A stretch of 64,000 bases of DNA, from assembly GCF_039544005.1 (NCBI RefSeq), contig NZ_BAABKV010000001.1, positions 2,046,001 through 2,110,000 of the forward strand, in the 5' to 3' direction. The DNA is from Kitasatospora paranensis. GTDB taxonomy: Bacteria > Actinomycetota > Actinomycetes > Streptomycetales > Streptomycetaceae. Below are positions 1 through 10,031 of the stretch, in pieces (the stretch's first letter is position 1; each line of letters starts with the position of its first letter). A model generated the notes under the pieces. That model made no database searches. It saw only the letters and a program-made list of their open reading frames with translations, and was not told the origin of the DNA. Both the position numbers and the translations under genes were made by a program.

Positions 1-1059
1 TCAGACGGTGCCGAGCCGCAGCACGGTCGTCGAGCGGAACTCCTCGCCCGGCCGCAGCACCGTCGACGGGTACTGCGGGTGGTGCGGCGAGTCCGGGTGG
101 TGCTGGGTCTCCAGCGCGACGCCCGCGTACGGGCCGTACGCCACCCCGCGGGCGCCCGTGACGGCGCCGTGGAACCCGTTGGCGGTGTAGACCTGGATCC
201 CCGGCTCGGTGGTCAGCACCTCCAGGGTGCGCCCGCTCTCCGGGTCCTCCAGCAGGGCGGCCCGCACCGGCGGGCCGTCGGCCGGCCGGTCGCGCAGCAC
301 CCAGTTGTGGTCGTACCCGTGGGCCGCCCTGATCTGCGGGTGGTCGTCCGCGACGCCCTTGCCGATCGGACGGGCCGTGGTGAAGTCGAACGGCGTGCCC
401 GCCACCGGCTCGTACGGGCCGAGCGGGATCTGCCGGGCGTCCACCGGGGTGTAGTGGTCGGCGTCGACGGTGAGCAGGTGCCCGAGGACGTCGCCGCTCC
501 TCCCCGGCCAGGTTGATGTACGCGTGGTTGGTGAGGTTGACGACCGTCGGCCTGGTGGTGACGGCGTGGTAGTCGATCGTCACCGCGTCGTCGGACAGCC
601 GGTAGGAGACGGTCACGTCCATCGCCCCGGGAAGCCCTGGTCGCCGTCCGGGCTGTGCAGGGACAGCCGGACACCGCCGGGGATCTCCTCGGCCGTCCAG
701 ACCCGGTGCGCGAAGCCGTCCGGTCCGCCGTGCAGGGTGACGCCGTTGCCGGTCGGCGCCAGCGCGTGCTCCTCGCCGTCGACGGTGACCCGGCAGTCGG
801 CGATCCGGTTGGCGTAGCGCCCGACGGTGGTGCCGAAGTGCCGGGCCGCGCCGAGGATCAGCGGCAGCTCGTCGGTCGAGAGCAGGATCTGGGCCGGCAT
901 GCCGGAGCGGTCCGGCGCGGTGAGGGTGTGCAGCGTGGCGCCCAGCGTCAGGACGCTCGCCTCCAGCGCGCCGTTGCGGAGCGTCCAGCGCTCGATCGCC
1001 GCACCGGCGCCGCTCGGCTCGAAGGGCTCCCGGCCGACCTCGGTGGCCTCTGCCGACAT
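1..1059 (-). CDS. galM: Aldose 1-epimerase (galactose mutarotase), frame broken at two sites
   Basis: Interconverts alpha and beta anomers of aldoses such as galactose in the cytoplasm. The N-terminal part has GRYANRIAD and LHGG. The middle part, in another frame, has [13 protein letters not shown] with the expected catalytic His. The C-terminal part has [12 protein letters not shown] with the catalytic Glu. The stop is the first three bases of the window. The frame breaks near 628 (one base missing after FPG) and near 500 (two bases missing in what should read AGEGSGDV). The two breaks restore the original frame, and all conserved blocks are present, so I treat this as sequence error. The ATG start gives MSAEATEVG and follows a GAGCGGT-type ribosome site. 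Family and span are secure; the exact protein needs corrected sequence. Confidence 0.85.
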
Positions 1060-1217
1060 GGACCGCTCCTCACCCGGCGACCGGAGCCGCCTCACTCCGA
1101 GACCTGTTCGCTTCTGGGCGATCTTGTCGCCCGGGAGCAGCCTAGCCGGACGGGGGCCTCCGACGGCGGAGTCCCGGCCGGTGCGCCCCGGTCGGCCAGC
1201 CGCCGGCCGACGGCCCG

Positions 1218-4217
1218 TCAGCCCTCCCGGTCGGCCGCCTCGCCCTCGGTGGCCGCCGTCTGCTCGTCGGATGCCTCCGGCGCCTGCTCGGGCAGCCCCA
1301 GCGCGGCGGCCAGGCCCTCGGGGCCGGTGCCCGCCTTGCGGTGCACGGCGGCCAGCCTGCGGTGCACCAGGCTCGGCGGGACTTTGAGCCGGTCGGAGAT
1401 CCGCTGCGGGGGCAGGCCCTGGACGGCCAGCTGGGCGACGTCCCACTCGGCCGGGCTGAGCGCGTCCTTGGAGAGCGTCCGCAGCCGGTTCGGCCGGGAG
1501 TTGGAGAGGTCGAGTTCGTGGCGGGCGCGGGCCAGCAGGCCGTCCGCGCCGCAGCTCTGCGCCAGCTCGATGGCCTGGTACAGGTACTCCTCGGCGTCCG
1601 TCAGCCGGCCGCTGCGGCGCAGCGCGGCGCCGAGGTCGACCAGGGCGTGCGCGTGCTCGTGGCCGGCCGGGGACTGGCCGAGGACGGCCACCGCCTCCTC
1701 CAGGAGTTCGATGGCGCGCGGGCCCTCGTGGACGGCGGCCTGCAGGCGGAGCGCGGCGCCGACCGCGGAGGGCGTGCCGAACTCGCGGGCCCGGTCGACG
1801 GCCGTCTCGGCGTACTTGCGGGCGCCGTCCGGGTCGTCGGGTGCGACGGCGACGGCGAGGTGGCCGGCCCAGGACGCCCAGACGGTGTTGTGCCAGCCGC
1901 GGCCGTCGAGCTGCTCGCCGACCCGGGTCAGCTCGTCGACCGCCTCCGCCCGGCGGCCCCGGGCGAGCAGCAACTTGCCGTAGAGGGTGGGCGCGTCGGG
2001 CAGCACCATCGCGGTGGCGTGGTAGGGCGGCGCGAAGCGGTACTGCTCGGCGAGCTCCCAGGCCTCGTCGACCCGGCCGCGGGCGAGCAGGGTGTCGGCG
2101 AGGACGCCGACGATGTCCCACTGGAGCGGTAGGTCGGGGGCGATGCGCTCGGAGATCCGCAGGCCGCGGCGGAGGAAGTCCTCGGCCTCCAGCAGGAATC
2201 CGCGCCGGAAGCGGACGAGGCCCATGAGGAAGTAGGCGAAGCCGCGGTGGGCGCCGCTCCAGCCGGCGACCTCGAACTCCATGATGGCATCGGAGAACAG
2301 CTTCTCGGCGCGGGCGAGTTCGTCGGTGTAGGTGAGGGTGAGGCCGATCAGGGCGGGGAGTTCGAAGCCCCAGGTGGTGCCCGTCCAGCCGAGGTCGGTG
2401 GGCAGCCTGCCGGCGACCAGGGCCTTGTCGGCGAGTTCGAGGGCGTGCACGGCGGGCTCGCCGCGCAGGGTGAGGTCCCAGGCCCGCATGGCGAGGACGG
2501 CCAGCTCGGCGCTGCCCCGGCCGGTGAGCGACTCGGAGAGCTCCTTCAGCCGCTGCGAGCGGGCGGGGCCGTCCGCCTCGTCGCGCTGGAAGGCGGCCCA
2601 CATGAAGTGGGCGGCCTGGAGGCGGAGCCGGCCGGGGCCGGCGGCGGTGCGCTCGGCCTCCTCCTGGCAGACGTCGGCGGCCTCCGTGAGTTCGCCGGAG
2701 CGCGCGAGAGCCTCGGAGAGCCGGAAGGTGGCGTCGACCCGCAACTCCTCGCGCAGGCCGGGGTCCATCTCCAGGGCGAGCCGGAGCTGGTTGACGGTGG
2801 CCACCGGGTCGGTGAGCAGCGCGGAGCAGCCGAGCTCGTAGATGACCTCGGCCTTGACGTCGTCGTCCGGCGGCTCCTTGAGGGCGCGCTCCAGGCAGCG
2901 CTTGGCGGCGTCCGGGGCGCCGATCGCCAGGTGTTCCTGGGCGGCCTTGCGGAGCTTGCGGACGATCGAGTCGTCGCCCTCGCAGTGCACCTCCAGCAGG
3001 TGCCGGGAGGCGGCGAGCAGGGTGCCGCCGGCGTTCTCGATGGCCGCGGCCGCCATGCCGTGCATGGCGGTCTTGGTGCCGGCCGGCATGGTGAGGTAGA
3101 TCGAGGTGCCGATCAGCGGGTGGACGAACTCCAGGCGGCCGTTGGGCTGGCTGGTGAGGACCCGCTGCTTGCGGAGCTTGCGCACCGAGTCGTCGGCCTG
3201 GTCGGGGCCCTGTCCGGCGATGGTGGCGGCCAGCGGCTGCCGGATGTCGGTGCCGAGCAGCGCGCAGGCCCAGGCGAAGTGCAGGGTGGTCGGGCCGAGC
3301 TTGTCGAGCCAGTGCTGGAGGGTCTCGCCGCGGGCGGCGGCGGCGAGGTCGTGCAGCTCCCGGGCGTTCTCCTCGCTCGGCTCCAGCCCCTGGTCGCGGA
3401 CCTCGCGCAGCAGGGCGCCGATGTCGAACGGGATGCCGCCGGTGACGGCCCAGACCTGCCGGCAGAACGCGTCGTCCGCGCTGCGCCCGAGCTCGGCGCG
3501 GACGAGGTCGGCGACGGTGTCGGGGGTGAGGCGGCGCAGCTCGTGCCGGTACTTGGCGATGGACTCGATCTGCTGGCGGAAGGTGAGCGCCGGGTAGTCG
3601 AACTCGTCGCGGTAGGCGAGGACGAGGAGGACCGGCAGCTCGCGGGAGCGGACGGCGAAGGCGGCCAGCCAGCTCAGCGACTCCTGGTCGGCCCAGTGCA
3701 GGTCGTCGACGACGAGGACGAGCGGGGCGAGCCGCGGGGCGAGCTGGGTGAAGACGAAGTCCAGGCCGTCCCGGACGCCCTGGGGGTCGAGGGGTTCGAG
3801 TTCGTCGGACGGCGGGACGAGGCCGATGGCGGGGCCGACGATGCCGTACCAGCTGCCGAAGACCTCGTTGCGCTCGCTCTCGGAGAGGGCGCCGAGGACA
3901 GGCTGCAGGAGCTGGCGCAGGACATGGAAGGGCTCGTTGCGCTGGCGTTCGCCGCCGCGTGCGAACAGCACGGTGCACCGGGGGCGCAGGCCCGCGAGGC
4001 GCCGGACCTGGTCGAGGAGCGAGGTCTTGCCCATGCCTCCGGGGCCGGAGAAGAGCAGCACCTCGCCGATCTCGGTGCCGCCGGCCGCGAACTTGTGGCA
4101 GAGCCGGGAGACGGCGTGGTCGGCGGCGTCGAGTTCGGCGTCGCGTTCGCGCAGCGGGCCCTCCGGCGGTGTCTTCCCCTGCGTCTGTCCGCTCCGCGCG
4201 TGCTGATCTGCCGACAC
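1218..4217 (-). CDS. Large AAA-ATPase / LuxR-type transcriptional regulator
   Basis: A 999-residue regulator of the MalT/LAL kind. Walker A is GPGGMGKTS at about residues 58-66. Walker B is LVLVVDDLHWAD at about 166-172. A long helical, TPR-like middle follows. The C-terminal helix-turn-helix (LSPAEWDVAQLAVQGL...SLVHRRLAAVHRKAG) is a diverged LuxR domain: it has LSPAE where LTxRE is usual. I chose the GTG start because GGAGG lies eight bases upstream. An in-frame ATG 201 bases further upstream would run through the promoter of the divergent terpene synthase gene and adds only low-complexity sequence. An acidic stretch ends the protein. Its position back to back with the terpene synthase makes it the obvious candidate regulator of that gene, but this is inference. 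Confidence 0.85.
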   Translation of the reverse strand: MSADQHARSGQTQGKTPPEGPLRERDAELDAADHAVSRLCHKFAAGGTEIGEVLLFSGPGGMGKTSLLDQVRRLAGLRPRCTVLFARGGERQRNEPFHVLRQLLQPVLGALSESERNEVFGSWYGIVGPAIGLVPPSDELEPLDPQGVRDGLDFVFTQLAPRLAPLVLVVDDLHWADQESLSWLAAFAVRSRELPVLLVLAYRDEFDYPALTFRQQIESIAKYRHELRRLTPDTVADLVRAELGRSADDAFCRQVWAVTGGIPFDIGALLREVRDQGLEPSEENARELHDLAAAARGETLQHWLDKLGPTTLHFAWACALLGTDIRQPLAATIAGQGPDQADDSVRKLRKQRVLTSQPNGRLEFVHPLIGTSIYLTMPAGTKTAMHGMAAAAIENAGGTLLAASRHLLEVHCEGDDSIVRKLRKAAQEHLAIGAPDAAKRCLERALKEPPDDDVKAEVIYELGCSALLTDPVATVNQLRLALEMDPGLREELRVDATFRLSEALARSGELTEAADVCQEEAERTAAGPGRLRLQAAHFMWAAFQRDEADGPARSQRLKELSESLTGRGSAELAVLAMRAWDLTLRGEPAVHALELADKALVAGRLPTDLGWTGTTWGFELPALIGLTLTYTDELARAEKLFSDAIMEFEVAGWSGAHRGFAYFLMGLVRFRRGFLLEAEDFLRRGLRISERIAPDLPLQWDIVGVLADTLLARGRVDEAWELAEQYRFAPPYHATAMVLPDAPTLYGKLLLARGRRAEAVDELTRVGEQLDGRGWHNTVWASWAGHLAVAVAPDDPDGARKYAETAVDRAREFGTPSAVGAALRLQAAVHEGPRAIELLEEAVAVLGQSPAGHEHAHALVDLGAALRRSGRLTDAEEYLYQAIELAQSCGADGLLARARHELDLSNSRPNRLRTLSKDALSPAEWDVAQLAVQGLPPQRISDRLKVPPSLVHRRLAAVHRKAGTGPEGLAAALGLPEQAPEASDEQTAATEGEAADREG

Positions 4218-4491
4218 CGCCGCACCCTCCGCCTCTTCCGATCGTTGTTCCGTTCCCGACAGTAGCGCCGCGACAGCGGCCGCGGGCGGCATTCGCGCAG
4301 GCCGGGACGGGAACGGAGGGTTGGCCGGGGGTGCCAAGGGCAAATGCCCTGATACGCATGCCATGTGATGATCCGATGGGATACCCTTCGGGCCCGTACC
4401 GCAGAGTTGATCATTCACTCATGCACGCATCGAGGTACCGCGCAACGCACCGGCACAGCACCGAACCGACAGCCACAGCGCTGGGAGCACG

Positions 4492-5442
4492 ATGTCCGAC
4501 GACACCTCACTCGCCCTTCCCTTCCCCCACCAGCGAAGCCCCCACCACTCCCTCGCCGCGCTCCACCACCGCACCTGGCTCGACCGGCACCGCAAGCTGG
4601 CGGCCGTGGCCGACGAGACCGCGTACGCCCACTGGGAGGTCGCGGAGCTCGCAGCACTCAGCTACCCCGCCGCCGGACCGGACGAACTCGCCCTGGCCGC
4701 CGACCTGCTGGGGTTCTACTTCCTCTTCGACGACCAGTTCGACTCGGCACTGGGCCGCCGCCCCGCCGAGGTGACGCGGATCTGCGACCGGCTCATCGAC
4801 GTCCTGCACGGCGCACTGCCGGACGGCACCTCGGACGTGGAACGGGCCTTCGCCGACATCTGGCGGCGCTCCACCGCCGGGATGCCGGCCCGCTGGCGGG
4901 CCCGCGCAGCGGCGAACTGGGAGTGGTACTTCGCCAGCCACCCGGCCGAGGCCGGCGGCCGCCTCGACGGCCGGATCCCGGACCGCGACAGTTATCTGAT
5001 GCTCCGTCGGGGCACGGCCGCCATGGAGACCATCTTCGACATGGTGGAGAGACTGGGCGGCTTCACCGTCCCGGCCGCCGTCCTGCACCATCCGACACTC
5101 AGACGCCTGCGGCAACTGGCCGCGGACATACCGTCGTTCAGCAATGACGTCCGGTCCTACCCGCTGGAGGCACCGCGCGGGGACGTCTACAACCTGGTGA
5201 TGATCGTCCAGCGCGAGCGCGGCTGCCCGGTCGAGGAGGCCGGCGCCGTCGTCCTCGCCGAGGCCCAGCTGATGGTGGACACCTGCGCCGACCTGCTCAC
5301 CCGACTCCCGCACGCCTACGAGGAGTTGGAGCTGGACGACGAGCAGCGCGCGATCGCCCGGCGCTACGCGGACGGCATCACCGCATGGCTGGCCGGCTAC
5401 CTCCACTGGGAGCGACGGACGGGCCGCTACCGCACCGGGTGA
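4492..5442 (+). CDS. Class I terpene synthase
   Basis: A 316-residue terpene cyclase that should ionise an isoprenyl diphosphate, most likely farnesyl diphosphate, in the cytoplasm. The Asp-rich metal motif is FDDQFD (D80-D84). The NSE triad is NDVRSYPLE (N218-E226). The WxxxxxxRY tail is present as HWERRTGRY. Length is normal for bacterial sesquiterpene synthases. The product cannot be read from the sequence. No P450, methyltransferase or other tailoring gene lies beside it: downstream is a gap and then a small DUF6325 gene on the other strand. The divergent LuxR-type ATPase shares its upstream region and may regulate it. Farnesyl diphosphate could come from the prenyl synthase of the hopanoid operon about 41 kb away. 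Confidence 0.92.
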   Translation: MSDDTSLALPFPHQRSPHHSLAALHHRTWLDRHRKLAAVADETAYAHWEVAELAALSYPAAGPDELALAADLLGFYFLFDDQFDSALGRRPAEVTRICDRLIDVLHGALPDGTSDVERAFADIWRRSTAGMPARWRARAAANWEWYFASHPAEAGGRLDGRIPDRDSYLMLRRGTAAMETIFDMVERLGGFTVPAAVLHHPTLRRLRQLAADIPSFSNDVRSYPLEAPRGDVYNLVMIVQRERGCPVEEAGAVVLAEAQLMVDTCADLLTRLPHAYEELELDDEQRAIARRYADGITAWLAGYLHWERRTGRYRTG

Positions 5443-5690
5443 CCGGTGATGCACCCACCGTAGCGGACGGCGCCCGGGAGGGCCAGAGCCCGAGCCGCGC
5501 CGGGGCGGGGATTTCCGACGGGCGCGCGTCGCCACCGTCACGCCGGGCCGTGCACCTGCCCGCCGCGGGCCCGCCCGGCCCCCGGCCCGCCGGGCCGCCC
5601 GGCGCCGCCACCGGGCGGCCACCCCGGCGCCACCACCCGTTCGGCCCGCAGCCGCCCCGCCGATCGGCCGGGGTGGGCGGCCCGCGGCCG

Positions 5691-6116
5691 TCAGCCGTCC
5701 GCGCCGCGCTGGCGGGCGGCCCGCAGCGCGGCCTCGATCCGCTCCGGCGGGATCCGCACCCCGGAGACGATCCGCCCGCCGACGGCGCGCAGCGCCTCCT
5801 CGGCGGCCCGGGCCCACAGGTGCTCGATCAGCACGAGGACCGCCACCGTGCCGGGCTCCAGCAGCCCGCCGGCCTCCCTGGCGTCCTCCGGGCCGATCAG
5901 CGGCAGGTCGTGGCCGCCCGCCGCAGCCACGCCGCGCAGGTGCTCCACCTCCCCGACCTCCGTGTAGCCGACCTCGCCGTCGGCGCCCCGGGCGACCACC
6001 AGCGAGTCGACGACCCTGATGTCGCCGGCGGTGCGCAGAGTCCCGAGCACCCGGGCGGCCTCGGCCGTGATGGTCTCCTGCGGGAACGCCAGGACGATCA
6101 GTTCGGCCGGCCCCAT
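5691..6116 (-). CDS. DUF6325 family protein
   Basis: A 141-residue protein opening with MGPAELIVLAFPQ, the typical start of the DUF6325 family (usual form MGPVELLVLAFP). These are small actinobacterial proteins of unknown function, often seen next to SHOCT-domain proteins, though none is here. It has no signal peptide and no clear membrane helix. The hydrophobic stretch TVAVLVLIEHLWARAAEEAL matches the conserved core. It is a single gene, convergent with the terpene synthase and divergent from the SnoaL-like gene. Confidence 0.75.
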   Translation of the reverse strand: MGPAELIVLAFPQETITAEAARVLGTLRTAGDIRVVDSLVVARGADGEVGYTEVGEVEHLRGVAAAGGHDLPLIGPEDAREAGGLLEPGTVAVLVLIEHLWARAAEEALRAVGGRIVSGVRIPPERIEAALRAARQRGADG

Positions 6117-6281
6117 CCAGGGCTCCCTTCCGTGCGGCGGCTCCCTCGAAGGTGATCAAAGCACGGCGCCGGTCGTCCGCCGCGGAGGCGGGGCGCGGAC
6201 GGCGCACGGCCGCTGGCGGACGGCGCCGGGCCGTGGTCTCTGGGAGGCACGGCACCGTGCCGTGGAACGAGGAGCACTCCG

Positions 6282-6605
6282 ATGACCATCCCCGTCGCGA
6301 AACTGTCCAACCCCGCCGTCCGGGCCCTGGTGGGCGCCATCAACGACGGCGATCCGACGGCGTTCTTCGCCGCCCTGACGACCGATGCCACGATGTCCGA
6401 CGACGGGTCGGACCGTCCGCTGGCGGCCTGGGCCGACCGGGAGATCTTCTCCTCGCGCGGCCACATGGACGTCCAGGCCGAGAAGGACGGCGGACTGGCA
6501 CTGATCGCCAACTACCGCAACGACACCTGGGGCGAGATGAAGACCGCCTGGCGGTTCACCGTCGACGGCGCGCGCGTCAGCCGCTTCGAGACCGGCCAGG
6601 CCTGA
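6282..6605 (+). CDS. SnoaL/NTF2-fold small protein
   Basis: A 107-residue protein with the pattern of the nuclear-transport-factor-2/SnoaL fold: an N-terminal helix with DGDPTAFFAALTTDATMSDDGS, a central W-x-D-x-E-I-F block, and C-terminal strands ending MKTAWRFTVDGARVSRFETGQA. Members include small cyclases, isomerases and ligand-binding proteins, so activity cannot be assigned. GAGGAG lies eight bases before the ATG. It ends about 28 bases before the first LacI operator and is not obviously part of the sugar operon. Confidence 0.7.
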   Translation: MTIPVAKLSNPAVRALVGAINDGDPTAFFAALTTDATMSDDGSDRPLAAWADREIFSSRGHMDVQAEKDGGLALIANYRNDTWGEMKTAWRFTVDGARVSRFETGQA

Positions 6606-6632
6606 CGGCTCGGGACGCCTCTCGGACGGATT

Positions 6633-6649
6633 GGTGAAGCGCTTCGACA
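6633..6649. promoter_or_regulatory. LacI-family operator O1
   Basis: GGTGAAGCGCTTCGACA has the GAAGCGCTTC palindrome typical of LacI-family sites. The same 17 bases recur on the opposite strand 90 bases further on, centre to centre. It lies just upstream of the predicted -35 of the lacI-type gene. Confidence 0.75.
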
Positions 6650-6656
6650 CCGGGTC

Positions 6657-6685
6657 TGGACACAGTCCATCTGCCTCTCTAAGCT
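6657..6685 (+). promoter_or_regulatory. Candidate promoter of the LacI-type gene
   Basis: TGGACA, a 17-base spacer and TAAGCT fit a housekeeping sigma promoter. It sits between the two identical, inverted operators. A repressor bridging them would close it, which suggests autoregulation. Inferred from pattern only. Confidence 0.5.
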
Positions 6686-6722
6686 CTCCCGGCAGGACAG
6701 CATCGAGCCGCACAGCAGACAT

Positions 6723-6739
6723 TGTCGAAGCGCTTCACC
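6723..6739. promoter_or_regulatory. LacI-family operator O2
   Basis: TGTCGAAGCGCTTCACC is the exact reverse complement of the upstream operator. It lies downstream of the predicted transcription start and before the start codon, a classic roadblock position. Confidence 0.75.
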
Positions 6740-6775
6740 TCCGGCGCCCGACAGTGTCGCGAGATGGAGCACCAG

Positions 6776-7789
6776 ATGGTCACGCTCGCCCAGGTCGCCC
6801 GGCACGCCGGGGTGTCCCCGAGCACGGTCTCGTACGTCATCAGCGGCAAGCGGTCCATCTCGCAGGACACCCGGCTGCGAGTGGAGCGCAGCATCGCCGA
6901 GCTCGGCTACCACCCGCACGCGGGGGCCCGGGCCCTGGCGAGCAACCGGTCGAACGTCATCGCGCTGATGATCCCGCTGCGCACCGACATGTTCGTCCCG
7001 GTGATGATGGAGATCGCGATCGCCATCACCACCACTGCCCGTCGCTACTCCCACGACGTCCTGCTGCTCACCAGCGAGGAGGGGCCGTCCGCGGTCAAGC
7101 GGATAGCGGCCAGCGGGCTCGCCGACGCGATGATCCTGATGGACGTCGAACTGGAGGACGAGCGGATCCCGCTGCTGCGGCAGACCGGCGCCGCGGCCGC
7201 CCTGATCGGGCTGCCCGCCGACCCGGCCGGACTGACCTGCGTGGACCTCGACTTCGAGGCCACCGGGGCGCTGGCCGCCGACCACCTGGCCGACCTCGGG
7301 CACCGCGAGGTGGCGCTCATCGGCGCCGCCGAGTCGGTCTACCGGCGGCACACCGGCTTCGCCGAGCGCACCCTGGCCGGCTTCCGCCAGCAGGCCCAGG
7401 CCCGCGGCCTGAGCTTCCTGCACCGCCCCTGCGGGGTCGGCCACGAGGCGGCCGGCGGCACCCTCTCCCGGATCCTCCAGGAACGGCCGCACACCACCGG
7501 CTTCGTGGTGCAGAACGAGGCCGCGCTGCCCCACCTGCTCGCCGGCCTGCGCCAGTTGGGCCGGGCCGTCCCGGAGGACGTGTCCATCGTGGCGATCTGT
7601 CCCGACGAGGTCGCCCTGAACTCCGCCCCGCAGCTGACCTCGGTCTCCATCCCTGCCCAGGAGATGGGCCGCCGCGCCGTCGAGCTCGTGATGGCGCAGG
7701 CCGACGGCGCGGACACCTCCGGACTCACCCTGCTGAGCCCGGCCCTCACCGTGCGGGAGAGCAGCGGACCTGCCCCGCACCGCTCCTGA
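6776..7789 (+). CDS. LacI-family transcriptional regulator
   Basis: A 337-residue repressor. The N-terminal HTH (TLAQVARHAGVSPSTVSYVISGKR) and hinge helix (ARALASNRSN) are canonical, followed by a periplasmic-binding-protein-like ligand domain. I chose the ATG preceded by GGAG at six bases, giving MVTLAQVA. An ATG four codons earlier is also in frame but has a weaker ribosome site. Two inverted copies of a GAAGCGCTTC site flank its promoter. It precedes a GH31 glycosidase gene on the same strand, so it probably responds to an oligosaccharide handled by that enzyme. No sugar ABC transporter genes are adjacent. Confidence 0.93.
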   Translation: MVTLAQVARHAGVSPSTVSYVISGKRSISQDTRLRVERSIAELGYHPHAGARALASNRSNVIALMIPLRTDMFVPVMMEIAIAITTTARRYSHDVLLLTSEEGPSAVKRIAASGLADAMILMDVELEDERIPLLRQTGAAAALIGLPADPAGLTCVDLDFEATGALAADHLADLGHREVALIGAAESVYRRHTGFAERTLAGFRQQAQARGLSFLHRPCGVGHEAAGGTLSRILQERPHTTGFVVQNEAALPHLLAGLRQLGRAVPEDVSIVAICPDEVALNSAPQLTSVSIPAQEMGRRAVELVMAQADGADTSGLTLLSPALTVRESSGPAPHRS

Positions 7790-7976
7790 CGCATCGTCAG
7801 TTCGTTTCCCCAGGCACCAGCCCCCGCACCACCGGGCCGCTCGCGCGCATCGCCGATCCCCCGGGCCACCGGGCGCGCCACCGCGCACCCGCACCCCCAC
7901 CGATCCGCCCGCCGGCGGCGGCGACCGGCCGCCGGCGCGCCCCGCGCTGCCCGCGCGCGACGTCAGGAGCAGTCCC

Positions 7977-9994
7977 GTGACCCACCCCCAGCCCATCCCC
8001 CCGCCGGAGAAGCCCGAGGCCCCCGGTGTGCTGCGCGAGCACGACGGCGCCCTGGAGTGGCACGGCCACCTGGAGACCCTGCGCCTGGAACCCTGGGGGG
8101 CGGACGCGATCCGGGTGCGGGCGGTGCGCGGCGGGCGGCTGGCCCACGACCTGCCGGGGGCACTGCTCGACGAGGCGCCGCCGAGCGAGGCCGTGGTCAA
8201 GGCCGAGGGCTCCGTCGGCCGGATCGTCAACGGGCGGATCACCGCCGAGGTCACCGACCGCGGCATCGTGCGATTCCTGCGCGCCGACGGCAGCGAACTG
8301 CTCTCCGAGCAGCCCGCGCACTTCTGGTGGCCCGGAGCCCGGCTGTACACCCCGACCGGCAACGGCTACCACCGCCTGGAGCAGCGGTTCGCCGCGTACG
8401 ACGGCGAGCGGCTCTACGGCCTCGGCCAGCACCAGCACGGCCTGTTCGACCAGAAGGGCGCCACCGTCGACCTGGTGCAGCGCAACGCCGAGGTGTCCAT
8501 CCCGGTGCTGCTGTCCGACCGCGGCTACCTGCTGCTGTGGAACAATCCGGCGATCGGCCGGGTCGAACTCGCCGTCAACGGCACTCGCTGGGTCGCCGAC
8601 AGCGCCCGCCAGTTCGACTACTGGATCACCGCCGGCGCCCCCGCCGAGACCCTCGCCCGGTACGCCGACGCGACCGGCCACTCCCCGAGATGCCCGCCTG
8701 GGCGACCGGCTTCTGGCAGTGCAAGCTGCGCTACCGCACCCAGGACGAACTGCTGGACGTCGCCCGCGAGTACAAGCGCCGTGGCCTGCCGCTCTCGGTC
8801 ATCGTCAACGACTTCTTCCACTGGACCCACCTCGGCGACTGGCGCCTGGACCCCGCCGAGTGGCCCGATCCCACCGCGATGGTGCGGGAGCTGGCCGACA
8901 TGGGCGTGCGCCTGATGGTCTCCGTCTGGCCCTCCGTCAGCCCGCTCAGCGAGAACCACGCCGAACTCGAGCGCCGCGGCCTGCTGATCGGCACCGAGTA
9001 CGGGCCGATGGCGCACGCCGAATGGCCCGACAAGGGCGTCGACTCCACCGTCCAGGTCGCCTTCTACGACGCCACCAACCCCGAGGCCCGGGCCTTCCTG
9101 TGGGACCGCATCGAGCGCAACTACCTCGCGCACGGCATCAGGACGTTCTGGCTGGACGCCTGCGAGCCCGAGATCAACCCCGGCCACCAGGCCAACCTGC
9201 GCTACCACGCCGGGCCCGGCCCGGAGGTCGGCAACCTCTACCCCCGCGAGAACGCCCGTGCCTTCCACGAGGGCATGCTCGCCGCCGGCGACCCCGAGGT
9301 CGTCACCCTCAACCGGTCGTCCTGGGCCGGCGCCCAGCGCTACGGCGCGGCGCTGTGGTCCGGCGACATCGGCACCGACTTCGCCACCCTGCGCGACCAG
9401 ATCAAGGCCGGGCTGAACGTCATGCTCTCCGGCATCCCCTGGTGGACGACCGACATCGGCGGCTTCCACGGCGGCGACCCGGACGACCCGGCGTACCGCG
9501 AGGTGATGATCCGCTGGTTCCAGTACGGCACCTTCTGCCCGCTGTTCCGGCTGCACGGCTACCGCGAGCCGTGGATGCGGCTCGGCCCCGGCATGACCGG
9601 CGGCCCCAACGAGGTCTGGTCCTACGGCGAGCAGGCGTACGGGATCCTCACCGAGCACCTGCGGCTGCGCGAACGGCTGCGCCCCTACCTGCAGGAGCAG
9701 ATGCGGCACACCGCGCGGACCGGCGTCCCGCCGATGCGGCCGCTGTTCCTGGAGTTCCCCGAGGACGGGGCCGCCTGGCAGGTCGAGGACGCCTTCCTGC
9801 TGGGACCCGACCTGCTGGTCGCCCCGGTCACCGAGGCCGGCGCCCGGGAGCGGTCGGTGTACCTGCCGGCCGGCGCCACCTGGCGGGACGCCCGGACGGG
9901 CGCCGTGCACCCGGGCGGCACCACGGTGACCGCCGAGGCCCCGATCGACCGGATCCCGCTCTACCTGCGCGACGACGCCCGGCTGCCGATCTGA
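7977..9994 (+). CDS. Glycoside hydrolase family 31 (alpha-xylosidase/alpha-glucosidase type), one frame break
   Basis: Should hydrolyse terminal alpha-linked glucose or xylose, probably in the cytoplasm as no signal peptide is seen. An N-terminal beta-sandwich contains GLGQHQHGLFDQKGATVDL. The catalytic barrel has the nucleophile Asp in FWLDACEPE (about residue 393) and the acid/base Asp in WSGDIG (about 463). FWLDAxEPE resembles the alpha-xylosidase branch more than maltase. Near 8686 one G is missing in TCCCCGAGATG: HSP should continue as EMPAWATGFWQ, and the rest is intact in the next frame. The GTG start has AGGAG upstream. About 672 residues after repair. Likely under the upstream LacI regulator. 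Confidence 0.88.
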
Positions 9995-10031
9995 GCCGGC
10001 CGACCATCCCCTGCCCGCCGAGGAGGCCACC

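Noticed and set aside
1..1059. galM and other broken genes as pseudogenes
   Set aside because: Conserved residues are kept on both sides of each break, all breaks have the same kind of cause, and operon-core enzymes are included.
613..4359. 1248-residue open frame antisense or out of frame across the LuxR-type regulator, and another at 2247-4265 on the plus strand
   Set aside because: Composition is Arg/Pro or Gly/Glu-rich as expected for shadow frames of a GC-rich gene. Only the last 150 residues of the first are real, being the start of galM.
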